From positions 1-64,000 of the forward strand of contig JAIXSR010000095.1 in the NCBI GenBank assembly GCA_027484605.1: DNA of 64,000 bases, written 5' to 3'. The notes beneath the pieces are model-generated. The model did no database searches. It saw only the letters and a program-made list of their open reading frames with translations, and was not told the origin of the DNA. Source of the stretch: Hyphomicrobiales bacterium (GTDB lineage: Bacteria; Pseudomonadota; Alphaproteobacteria; Rhizobiales; Beijerinckiaceae). Positions 36,199 through 43,440 of this stretch are shown here, piece by piece. Both the position numbers and the translations under genes were made by a program. Within the stretch, counting starts at the first letter, position 1. Each line of letters opens with the position of its first letter.

Positions 36199-36447
36199 TC
36201 AGGCCGCCATGTCCTGGCGGATTTTCATCAGGGCATTCTCGATCGCCGTCACCGACGAAAAATGCCGGCGGTTCATCATCTGGTTGGGGTATTCGATGTC
36301 GAACGCCTCTTCCAGGGCCATCATCAGCTCGACAGAGGCAAAGGATGTCAGGCCGGCGGCATGAAGATCATCCGAATCCGAAAGCGTGGCGATATCGACC
36401 GGCAGTCGACCATGCTTCGAAAGCACTTCGCGAATTTTGCTCTTCAT
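36199..36447 (-). CDS. Acyl/aminoacyl carrier protein
   Basis: An 82-residue carrier protein with the four-helix pattern. The phosphopantetheine site is Ser35 in AAGLTSFASVEL, the TSF form typical of carrier proteins served by aaRS-like ligases rather than the DSL of fatty-acid ACP. The acidic helix II (VELMMALEEAFDIEYP) follows. It is the first gene of the operon, with GAGAGG ten bases before the ATG. Its partner ligase is encoded 1.3 kb downstream in the operon. A phosphopantetheinyl transferase is not in the window and must be supplied elsewhere. Confidence 0.88.
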   Translation of the reverse strand: MKSKIREVLSKHGRLPVDIATLSDSDDLHAAGLTSFASVELMMALEEAFDIEYPNQMMNRRHFSSVTAIENALMKIRQDMAA

Positions 36448-36792
36448 TGTGATGATCAGCCTCTCGATTCCTGTTGTTCCAAAGATCTGGAGAAGAATTC
36501 AGATTTCTTCTTCCAATTATCCTGCCTTCGATCTTGATGCCCATCATCGACGACCCTGCAAGCAGCAGATGCCGCCAAATCGGACCCCCGCTGCGCATGC
36601 AGTGTGTTCACGCCCTTGAGATCGAATTCACAACCCGCAGACGATGACACCGAGATCGAAAACGTCATGCGAACTTGATATCGGGAAAATACCTAAATTG
36701 TGTTTTACAGATTCAACCAACAACAAATTGCGATGAAATGAGGGTTAAACAGAAACCATAGCCTGAAAGTGCTTTGTTAACGTCCATTAACT
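36448..36792. promoter_or_regulatory. 345-bp AT-rich divergent promoter region, carrier protein operon / exopolysaccharide locus
   Basis: No credible gene. The right half (36660-36792) is markedly AT-rich against the window and holds GTTAA-CGTCCA-TTAAC (36776-36791), which carries the TTAACGT motif, immediately before the hydrolase ATG. The repeat resembles a TTAA-N6-TTAAC CtrA-like site, but the binding factor is unknown. Confidence 0.5.
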
Positions 36793-38628
36793 ATGCCAAT
36801 GGAAACAAAATACGACCCCGGATGTTTTAGAGAAGATTTTGGGCACTGGCGGATAACAAATGGCGCTTCAGTGGAGAGCTTGTTCATGAGCCGCCCTATG
36901 GGTTTGCCCGTCGCCTTCGGACAATGCGCCGGCTTCTTTCATGATGGCGGCGGTTCGACCGGCCTCCTGATGCTTCCGGCATGGGGCTTCGAGGAATTGA
37001 CCATCCGGCGTGGCTGGGCAGAACTCGCCGTGCAACTCTCCGGTGCCGGTTATGCCTGCCTGCGGTTCGACTGGCCGGGTTCGGCGGACAGCCTAGGCGA
37101 TACACGCGACCTCCCGTCCCTAGCGCCCTGGCAGGATGCTGTGACGGATGCTGCGACATGGCTGAAGGGACAAGGATCCATTGAACGGATTGTGGTGCTC
37201 GGGCACGGCGTCGGCGCCCTCATGGCCGCCCATGCCGCAGACCGGATCGGCGCCGAAGCCCTTGTCATGATGGCGCCCCAGCGCGCCGGTCGGGCAGGGA
37301 TGCGCGAACTTTCCGTCTGGGGCGGTCTGCTGGCCTCGGCGCTGAACATCCCGTCGCAGGCGCAGGCGAATGACCTGGATATCGGCGGTTTCGGATTGTC
37401 AGCAGGATTGGCGCGGGACATCGGACAATCCGCTCCCGGAGCCCTGCCCCGCGTGGCGTCTGTCCCGGCCCTGCTCCTCATGCGGCCAACCCGCCCGGGT
37501 GATGCAGAATGGGCGGAAGCGCTTGATTCGGCGGGGTTCTCGGTCACGCGGACCGAATATGGCGGGCATGATCGCTTTGTCGCCCATCAGACCGAAAGCA
37601 TGGTCCCCGAGAAGGATTTCGCGACCATCCTCGAATGGCTGGGCCGCATGGTCCCGCCCGGCGACGGAGAACAGGTGGCGCGGGCGCCATGGCCGAAAGG
37701 CCTTGCGCTCGACGGGGACGTGTTCGAGGAGAGACCCCTGCTTTTCGGGCCGGAGGACAGGATGGCCGGCATCCTCTGCACGCCCAAGGGGCAATTGGCA
37801 CGGGCAGTTGCGGTGCTGGTCAATTCCGGCTTCAATTCCCGGATCGGCTGGGCGCGGAGCCATGTCTTCCTGGCGCGGAAGCTCGCCGAATCCGGCATTG
37901 CCAGTTTCCGCATCGACACCCATGGCCTTGGGGACAGCGAGAACCGGCCGGATCCTGCCGCGCCGCTGATCTATGACGATCACCAGATCCGGGATGTCGA
38001 AGCGGCGATCGATGCCATTGCGCCGCTGGGGCTCGGCCCGATCATCACTTTCGGCCGCTGCAGTGGCGCCTATGCTGCAATCCAGGCTGCGGTCCGGGAT
38101 TCGCGGGTGGCGGGGCTTGTTGCCGTCAATGCCGTGCGGCTGATCCTCGATCCGAACGAGACCCACGAACAGCGCATGCATTCGGGCACGACCTCCATCA
38201 AGGCCTCGCGGAGCCGGGCGCTCTCGCCAGGTCTCCTCGGAGATATCCTGAAGGGCCGCATGAGCCTTGCCCATGTGATCCGGCGGGGTACGTCCATGCT
38301 GGTGAAAAGTGGAACCGAAATGGCCGGACGCCTGGGCGGGGGCCAGACGCACTTCGCCAGGCTCAAGCAGGAGGTCAATGCGCAGGCCGCACGGCTGAAT
38401 GCACGCGGCCTCAGGCCTATCCTCGTCTTTGCCGACAATGATGCCGGGCTTGACGAGCTGGCGCGCTATTTCGGCAGGCAGGAGCCGGCGGACTACGATC
38501 ATGCGGAGATCCGGGTGGTTGCGGAGACCGAACACAACATGACGGCCATGCATGCGCGGGAGGCGATGCTCAACGCACTTGTCGACGCTGCAGCCCATGC
38601 GTGTCGCCGCGAGGCGAAGGCCGCGTGA
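36793..38628 (+). CDS. Tandem alpha/beta-hydrolase protein of the exopolysaccharide locus
   Basis: A 611-residue cytoplasmic protein with two alpha/beta-hydrolase units (about 40-290 and 315-605). In the first, the nucleophile elbow reads GHGVG (137-141), so Gly139 stands where Ser should be and the unit is probably inactive. In the second, the elbow is GRCSG (421-425), giving Cys423 as nucleophile, like the GLCxGA elbow of hydrolases linked to exosortase and exopolysaccharide loci. Candidate acid and His residues follow (VFADNDAG; TEHNM). Similar proteins sit in polysaccharide loci, where acyl transfer or editing is suspected. The ATG at 36793 is closest to the start of homology; other ATGs at 36799 and 36886 are possible. 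Confidence 0.7.
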   Translation: MPMETKYDPGCFREDFGHWRITNGASVESLFMSRPMGLPVAFGQCAGFFHDGGGSTGLLMLPAWGFEELTIRRGWAELAVQLSGAGYACLRFDWPGSADSLGDTRDLPSLAPWQDAVTDAATWLKGQGSIERIVVLGHGVGALMAAHAADRIGAEALVMMAPQRAGRAGMRELSVWGGLLASALNIPSQAQANDLDIGGFGLSAGLARDIGQSAPGALPRVASVPALLLMRPTRPGDAEWAEALDSAGFSVTRTEYGGHDRFVAHQTESMVPEKDFATILEWLGRMVPPGDGEQVARAPWPKGLALDGDVFEERPLLFGPEDRMAGILCTPKGQLARAVAVLVNSGFNSRIGWARSHVFLARKLAESGIASFRIDTHGLGDSENRPDPAAPLIYDDHQIRDVEAAIDAIAPLGLGPIITFGRCSGAYAAIQAAVRDSRVAGLVAVNAVRLILDPNETHEQRMHSGTTSIKASRSRALSPGLLGDILKGRMSLAHVIRRGTSMLVKSGTEMAGRLGGGQTHFARLKQEVNAQAARLNARGLRPILVFADNDAGLDELARYFGRQEPADYDHAEIRVVAETEHNMTAMHAREAMLNALVDAAAHACRREAKAA

Positions 38629-38726
38629 CATCGACGCAACCAGCGGCGTGACCCGTTGGGGGCGTCATGCCCTTGCAGGGCGCCTCGCCACGAGAGCCGG
38701 CCCGCGAAATCCGCTTCCTGCTTCGG

Positions 38727-39932
38727 TCAGTCGACCGCCCAGATCAGAATGGCCGCCGAAACGACCGGGACCAGCCATCGCAGCCCCCCGACCTTGAACA
38801 GCTGCCTTGCGACCGCACCCCAGCGTGCCGGCAATGGCTGGTCACGAACCGACGCGGGTGGCTTGAGGGCCTTGGCCAGCCTGAACTTCATCTGCCGCGC
38901 CGACGCTGCCGCGCTGACGAGGCCATGGAGCGGTGCCCAATTGGCAATTTCGAATTCCCCGACCATTTTGCGCTCGACGCCGCCGGTTCTTGACTTGAAC
39001 CGATAGACGCCGGGATTGCCCTCGGGATCGATCCCGCCAAGATCGAAATCCCGGACGCCCAAGCCCTGCAGGGCCTCGATCGCATGCCAGTAGATGGCAA
39101 AGGCCGCGCGTGACTTGCGCCCCTCCGGTGAAGTGGCTGCGATGAAATTGACGGCCTGATCGCCGAGAACCAGCGCAACCATGAAGGCGTGGATATTGCC
39201 GCCGGCATCCGCTGCACTGACCAGCAGGATGTTCGCTCCGCGGTTTTCAACGAGGGCGCGGATCTTTGCCTCGTCGGTCGTGGAGGCGAATTGTTTCGTC
39301 GCGACCATCTCGCTGAAGATGGCGTTGAGCGCCTTCGGATCGAGCCCGGCATTGGTCTGCAGGACGAGCTTCTGGGATGTGGCGGCCTTCAGGTCATAGC
39401 GCCATTTGCTATCCAGGTCGGCCTTGATCCGATCGAGCGGCCTGGACAGGTCCAGCATGATGGTGCGGCTCGTTCCCGTCGCGAGCGGCGCTGGCCGCCA
39501 GCCGGTCCTTGCAAGTGCCGAGGCCATCATCGCACAGTCAGGACTGTCATTGCGCACGCGAAGATAGACAAGGCTGACGCCGGCCGCCTCGGCGAGCGCC
39601 TGGCGAAGCCCGGCCCAGAGCGAGGGATCGCCGATCGGGCCGCCTGCACAGGCGAAGATGGCGGCCTTCCACAGTCGCACCTTGACGGTGCAGAGCGCCA
39701 TCGCGCGGACAACACCATCCGCGTCAAAGCAGGCGCAGAAATAGGGCTCGGTGCCAACCTGCCGCAGGACCTGGCCCTTGGCGTAGCTCTGGAACGGACT
39801 GGCGAACGGCATCTGGCAGGCCCAGGCATCCCATGAAGCCTTGGCTTCAACATCGTCCAGAACTTTCCAGCGCATTCTCGGATCCATCACGGCAGGCATC
39901 GAAAACCAGGAAGTCCCGGCCGGAACGGCCAT
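38727..39932 (-). CDS. FemAB/GNAT-like aminoacyl- or acyltransferase with C-terminal membrane helix
   Basis: A 401-residue protein of the FemAB-like GNAT superfamily. The core (about 45-330) contains the SSKWRYDLKAA-like helix start, FSEMVATKQF, and the diagnostic DLGGIDPEGNPGVYRFKSRTGG near residues 295-320. A hydrophobic helix at the very end (about 380-400) would anchor it to the inner membrane. FemABX proteins transfer amino acids from aminoacyl-tRNA to lipid-linked peptidoglycan precursors, and relatives in polysaccharide loci are annotated as peptidoglycan-bridge or cellulose-biosynthesis acetyltransferases. The donor here is unknown. The carrier-protein operon 2 kb away makes aminoacyl-carrier protein an attractive possibility (inference). 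Confidence 0.7.
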   Translation of the reverse strand: MAVPAGTSWFSMPAVMDPRMRWKVLDDVEAKASWDAWACQMPFASPFQSYAKGQVLRQVGTEPYFCACFDADGVVRAMALCTVKVRLWKAAIFACAGGPIGDPSLWAGLRQALAEAAGVSLVYLRVRNDSPDCAMMASALARTGWRPAPLATGTSRTIMLDLSRPLDRIKADLDSKWRYDLKAATSQKLVLQTNAGLDPKALNAIFSEMVATKQFASTTDEAKIRALVENRGANILLVSAADAGGNIHAFMVALVLGDQAVNFIAATSPEGRKSRAAFAIYWHAIEALQGLGVRDFDLGGIDPEGNPGVYRFKSRTGGVERKMVGEFEIANWAPLHGLVSAAASARQMKFRLAKALKPPASVRDQPLPARWGAVARQLFKVGGLRWLVPVVSAAILIWAVD

Positions 39933-40411
39933 ATGACGACGCTTCCTGCCTGCCCCCTAGCAGGAAGATCACTAATATATATTTTTCATACACATGAAAT
40001 GAATAGCATTGAATCCAAGAACGTTAATCAATTGATAACCATTTACCCGTGAATCTCTCATTTACTATACTTGTCTTTGTTTTTTATCGAACATCTTGCA
40101 GGCAAACGATCCAGGGCAGATCAGTTGCAGGGTGAAGGGCACCTGCGCCCTCGCCAAAGCGCGGTTCTGGGAATCCGATACAACGGAACCGCAGCGGCAT
40201 TCGCCCCCGAGCCATCACAGGAGACGCTCCAGGCAGATAGCGACTGTTCGGCAGGGCCAGTCGGATCGACCTTGGGCAGGATCCTTGATCGAACTTTAAG
40301 ACATTGTTTACCCTGCATTTTTCGTCCGATCTGGCACCCTTCTTGCTCGACAGTTCCGAAGACGGCGCACGGAATGCGCCGGTGGTCTAGAATGAGACGG
40401 AAAGCGGAGAC
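39933..40411. promoter_or_regulatory. 479-bp divergent intergenic region inside the exopolysaccharide locus
   Basis: No gene is supported. An open frame at 40071-40427 has no ribosome site or recognisable sequence. The stretch 39970-40080 is strongly AT-rich and carries AACGTTAA at 40020-40027. The region should hold promoters for the FemAB-like gene and for the methyltransferase-acyltransferase pair. Confidence 0.5.
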
Positions 40412-41008
40412 ATGCAGTATCTATTGAGACGTGCCTGGCACATCCTCGTCCTGAGGGTGCTGCCGATCTCCGCGAACCATCGACAGAATCTCCTCTATCT
40501 GTTCCGCGATCCCTGGGCTCTCGACAATGCGAAGGAGCATCACCGGATCCGGGAGACCAGCCTCATCATCCGGAATCGGATCGGGCACTGCGGCGAGCTG
40601 CTGGAGGTTGGATGCGCGGAGGGGCTGCAATCCGCGACCTTGCGTCACAACTGCGAGCACCTGACCGGGGTGGATATCAGCCCGCGCGCTGTGGCTCGCG
40701 CCGGATTGCTGGTTCGCGATGCAACATTCATGGCCGTCGACGTCTTCTCGGCCGGCCCGGTCCCGGTTCCGACGGCAGATCTCGTTGTGGCCTGCGAGAT
40801 GATTTATCTGCTCGCGGATGTCGGTGCCGCGATCTCCAGGCTGGAATCACTGGGCAAGGCATGCCTGATCACCTTCATGGATCAGGCCACGGCGAAGGTG
40901 GAGCCCTTCCTCGCCGAGCGGGCGATTCTCGGGCGCGAATCGATCTCGCACGGGGACCTCACCTGGCATGTGGTCTGGTGGAATTCACCCCGGTTTTCCG
41001 TCACCTGA
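40412..41008 (+). CDS. SAM-dependent methyltransferase (NodS-like, class I)
   Basis: A 198-residue methyltransferase. The SAM-binding motif I is LLEVGCAEGLQSATL near residue 66, with post-I VDIS and motif IV-like DLVVACEMIYLL. The overall pattern resembles NodS and related small N- or O-methyltransferases that act on sugar derivatives. GGAG precedes the ATG at 40412. It is followed 27 bp later by a membrane acyltransferase gene; together they probably decorate a sugar of the exopolysaccharide. The acceptor is unknown. Confidence 0.78.
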   Translation: MQYLLRRAWHILVLRVLPISANHRQNLLYLFRDPWALDNAKEHHRIRETSLIIRNRIGHCGELLEVGCAEGLQSATLRHNCEHLTGVDISPRAVARAGLLVRDATFMAVDVFSAGPVPVPTADLVVACEMIYLLADVGAAISRLESLGKACLITFMDQATAKVEPFLAERAILGRESISHGDLTWHVVWWNSPRFSVT

Positions 41009-41034
41009 GGCCGCCGGATCGCCGAGTACCGATC

Positions 41035-42201
41035 ATGATGTCAAGCCCGCTCCCGACCATCCACCAGGATCTGCCGACAGCACCGAAGACGCTGCCCTAT
41101 ATCCAGCAGATCGACGGCTTGCGCGCCATTGCCGTCCTGCTGGTTCTCTGGAGCCATACGCCATACATTGCCGGCAACGAGATTTCGAAGCTGGCCTGGG
41201 ACATCACCGGCAAATTGTCCATCGGCTATTTCGGCGTCGATATCTTCTTCGTGATGAGCGGTTTCCTCATTACCCGCATCCTTTTGAACTCAATCGACAA
41301 TCACGGAAGCATCTCGCTGCGGTCGTTCTATATCAAGCGGGCCTTCCGGATTTTCCCGGCCTATTACATCTGCGTGGCGATGTACGCTGTTTTCTTTGCT
41401 TTCGACGGTCAGGGCCTGGCGAGTCTGATCCTGTATTCGTTCAACTATTTCCATGCCCTGAACCCGGCACCGCATCCGATGGAACATACCTGGTCCCTGT
41501 CGGTCGAGGAGCAGTTCTACCTCGTCTGGCCGCTGCTGATCATGTTGATCCCCCGGGCCTATGGCCGCCTTGTCACCGGGCTGGTCATCCCCCTGATCGC
41601 CGCAGCCATTGCCGTGAGCCTTGCCATGATGATCAAGGGAACCACAGCCAGCGAACTGATCTACATGTCGAGCGTGACCCGGATGATGTCCTTGTCGCTC
41701 GGGGCCTCCCTGGCCTATCGCGAAGTGACCGGCACCAATATCAGCGAGAAGCGTGCGTTCCACCTTGCCGCGCTTGGCCTTGCGGTTCTCATTGTGGATT
41801 TCGGGCTGCGCTTCGCGAAAATCATGCCCCCGGACGGGTATTTCCAGGCGGTGGCGGTGATCGGCTTCGCCGTGTCCAGCTTCGGAATCATCGCGCTCTT
41901 CATCAATCCGCAAACGCCCGGGCTCGTGCGGGTACAGGGCGCGCTGACCGTCGAGCCGCTGCGCTATATCGGGCGGATTTCCTACGGGCTCTACCTGTAT
42001 CACTACCTTCTGCTCCATGCGCTGGGTCTCCGGCCGGACGTCACGGCCAATACAGGCACATCGGCAGGACTGGTCGCGGCATTCCTGCTGCTTTCCTTCG
42101 GCGTGGCTGCGGCCTCCTATGCCTTGATCGAGGCGCCCCTGATCCGCCTCGGGCGGCGGCTTGACGGGCCGGTCAGGGGGAAATCGGCGATGCAGGGCTG
42201 A
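41035..42201 (+). CDS. Membrane acyltransferase of the acyltransferase-3 (OafA/YrhL) family
   Basis: A 388-residue integral membrane protein with about ten TM helices. Family motifs are QQIDGLRAIAVLLVLWSH (catalytic His in the first helix), YFGVDIFFVMSGFLI, RAFRIFPAYY and HTWSLSVEEQFYLVWP. These enzymes move acetyl, succinyl or other acyl groups onto sugars of surface polysaccharides. Two tandem ATGs (41035 and 41038) open the gene. It lacks the C-terminal SGNH domain found in some relatives. It forms a short plus-strand operon with the methyltransferase and converges on a GT4 gene. Confidence 0.88.
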   Translation: MMSSPLPTIHQDLPTAPKTLPYIQQIDGLRAIAVLLVLWSHTPYIAGNEISKLAWDITGKLSIGYFGVDIFFVMSGFLITRILLNSIDNHGSISLRSFYIKRAFRIFPAYYICVAMYAVFFAFDGQGLASLILYSFNYFHALNPAPHPMEHTWSLSVEEQFYLVWPLLIMLIPRAYGRLVTGLVIPLIAAAIAVSLAMMIKGTTASELIYMSSVTRMMSLSLGASLAYREVTGTNISEKRAFHLAALGLAVLIVDFGLRFAKIMPPDGYFQAVAVIGFAVSSFGIIALFINPQTPGLVRVQGALTVEPLRYIGRISYGLYLYHYLLLHALGLRPDVTANTGTSAGLVAAFLLLSFGVAAASYALIEAPLIRLGRRLDGPVRGKSAMQG

Positions 42202-42268
42202 CAGTGGCGCCCCGACTCCGGATGCCCTGCCGGGCGGAGCCCAGGTGGCTCCCGTATTCCGGTCCGGA

Positions 42269-43438
42269 TCAGGCGGCAGCGCTTCCGGCCATCCGGCGGC
42301 GATAGGCCTCCAGCCAACCTGCAGCGAGATCGCCGGCGACCGCCCTGTAGCTGAAGCGATCCCTGATATTCTGCTGGCCGAGACGGCTTTTCTCATCCAG
42401 CAATGCGGGTACGGCGAGGATCTGGCGGACGCACCCGGCGATCTCGGCCGGATCCTGCTCGGGCACAACCCAGCCACCCTGACCGATGACTTCCGGGATG
42501 GCGCCGCAGGTACTGCCGATGACAGGGACACCGCATCCTTGCGATTCAATAATCGCCCGGCCGAATTGCTCCCGGACCTGGTCGGTCGTGCGGGTCAGCA
42601 GGATCGAGACATCGATCCCGTGATAGAAGGCAGCGACATCCCTCGGCGAACCCCAGCCGGCAAAGCTGACCCGGTTCTGGAGCCCGAGCCGCGCGATCCG
42701 CGCGCGCAGGGCCGCGTCGTGATCCCCTTCGCCCATCAATGCGAGCGTGACGGAATCCGGCAGGGCCGCAAGCGCGTCGAGCGCATCGTCGAGGCCCTTC
42801 TCGACCACGAGACGCCCGCAATAGCCGAGGCGCAGTCCCGAATCGGGACGAAGCCGCCGGATTTCAGGGAGCCTGAAGGTTTCCTCATCGACGCCATAGC
42901 CGATCGGCAAGGCCGGCCCGGCATAGCCGCAGGCCCGGACAACCTCCTCGGCATGGTTCGAGCGTGCCAGAATGACATCGGTGCGTGCCAGAATGAACCG
43001 CCTGAGTTTTTCGAAGGGCAACGGCAGCCGCTTGATGATGTTCTGGTCAACCTCGAGGACATAGCCGGCCTTGCGGCGCAGCAGCAGGGCCTGGAGGGCG
43101 ACAATGCTCCACGGCTCTTCCCAGAGATGGACGACATCCGGAGAGACCTGGCGCATCAGGCGGCGCAGCGACGGATAGAAATGGAGATACCAGCTTGCAG
43201 GGCCGCCCTTGGGCAGCCGGATCGGCAGGACATGGGTGGTGATCCCCGGCGTGCAGGGCGGATCCGCCTCGTACCAGCGGCCGAACTGGTACCACCGCTC
43301 GGGAACAACCAGATGGATGTCGAGATCATGCCGATCCGCAAGCGGTTGGTAGCGAAGCCGGCCCATGTCCCGCAGGACACCGGAATGCGCGATGGAAACG
43401 ACCCGAATGCGGCGGCCGGGGGAAGAGATCTCGGCCAT
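42269..43438 (-). CDS. Glycosyltransferase family 4 (first of three)
   Basis: A 389-residue GT-B enzyme. The N-terminal domain has VSIAHSGVLRDMGRLRYQPLA. The C-terminal donor-binding domain has LRLGYCGRLVVEKGLDDAL, FAGWGSPRDVAAFYHGIDVSILL and the E-x7-E signature EQFGRAIIESQGCGVPVIG. It retains the nucleotide sugar to build the repeat unit on the cytoplasmic face. It starts three bases after the stop of the flippase-deacetylase fusion gene. The donor sugar cannot be read. Confidence 0.85.
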   Translation of the reverse strand: MAEISSPGRRIRVVSIAHSGVLRDMGRLRYQPLADRHDLDIHLVVPERWYQFGRWYEADPPCTPGITTHVLPIRLPKGGPASWYLHFYPSLRRLMRQVSPDVVHLWEEPWSIVALQALLLRRKAGYVLEVDQNIIKRLPLPFEKLRRFILARTDVILARSNHAEEVVRACGYAGPALPIGYGVDEETFRLPEIRRLRPDSGLRLGYCGRLVVEKGLDDALDALAALPDSVTLALMGEGDHDAALRARIARLGLQNRVSFAGWGSPRDVAAFYHGIDVSILLTRTTDQVREQFGRAIIESQGCGVPVIGSTCGAIPEVIGQGGWVVPEQDPAEIAGCVRQILAVPALLDEKSRLGQQNIRDRFSYRAVAGDLAAGWLEAYRRRMAGSAAA

Positions 43439-43440
43439 TT

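Noticed and set aside
36368..36668. Small open frames upstream of the carrier-protein gene
   Set aside because: Several conflicting short frames without ribosome sites in an AT-rich divergent promoter.
36776..36791. Full CtrA binding site
   Set aside because: The spacer is six rather than the usual seven bases and no CtrA evidence is available, so it is reported only as part of a recurrent motif.
40071..40427. 118-codon plus-strand frame in the exopolysaccharide intergenic region
   Set aside because: No ribosome site, no similarity pattern, and it overlaps the start of the methyltransferase gene; the region looks like promoter DNA.
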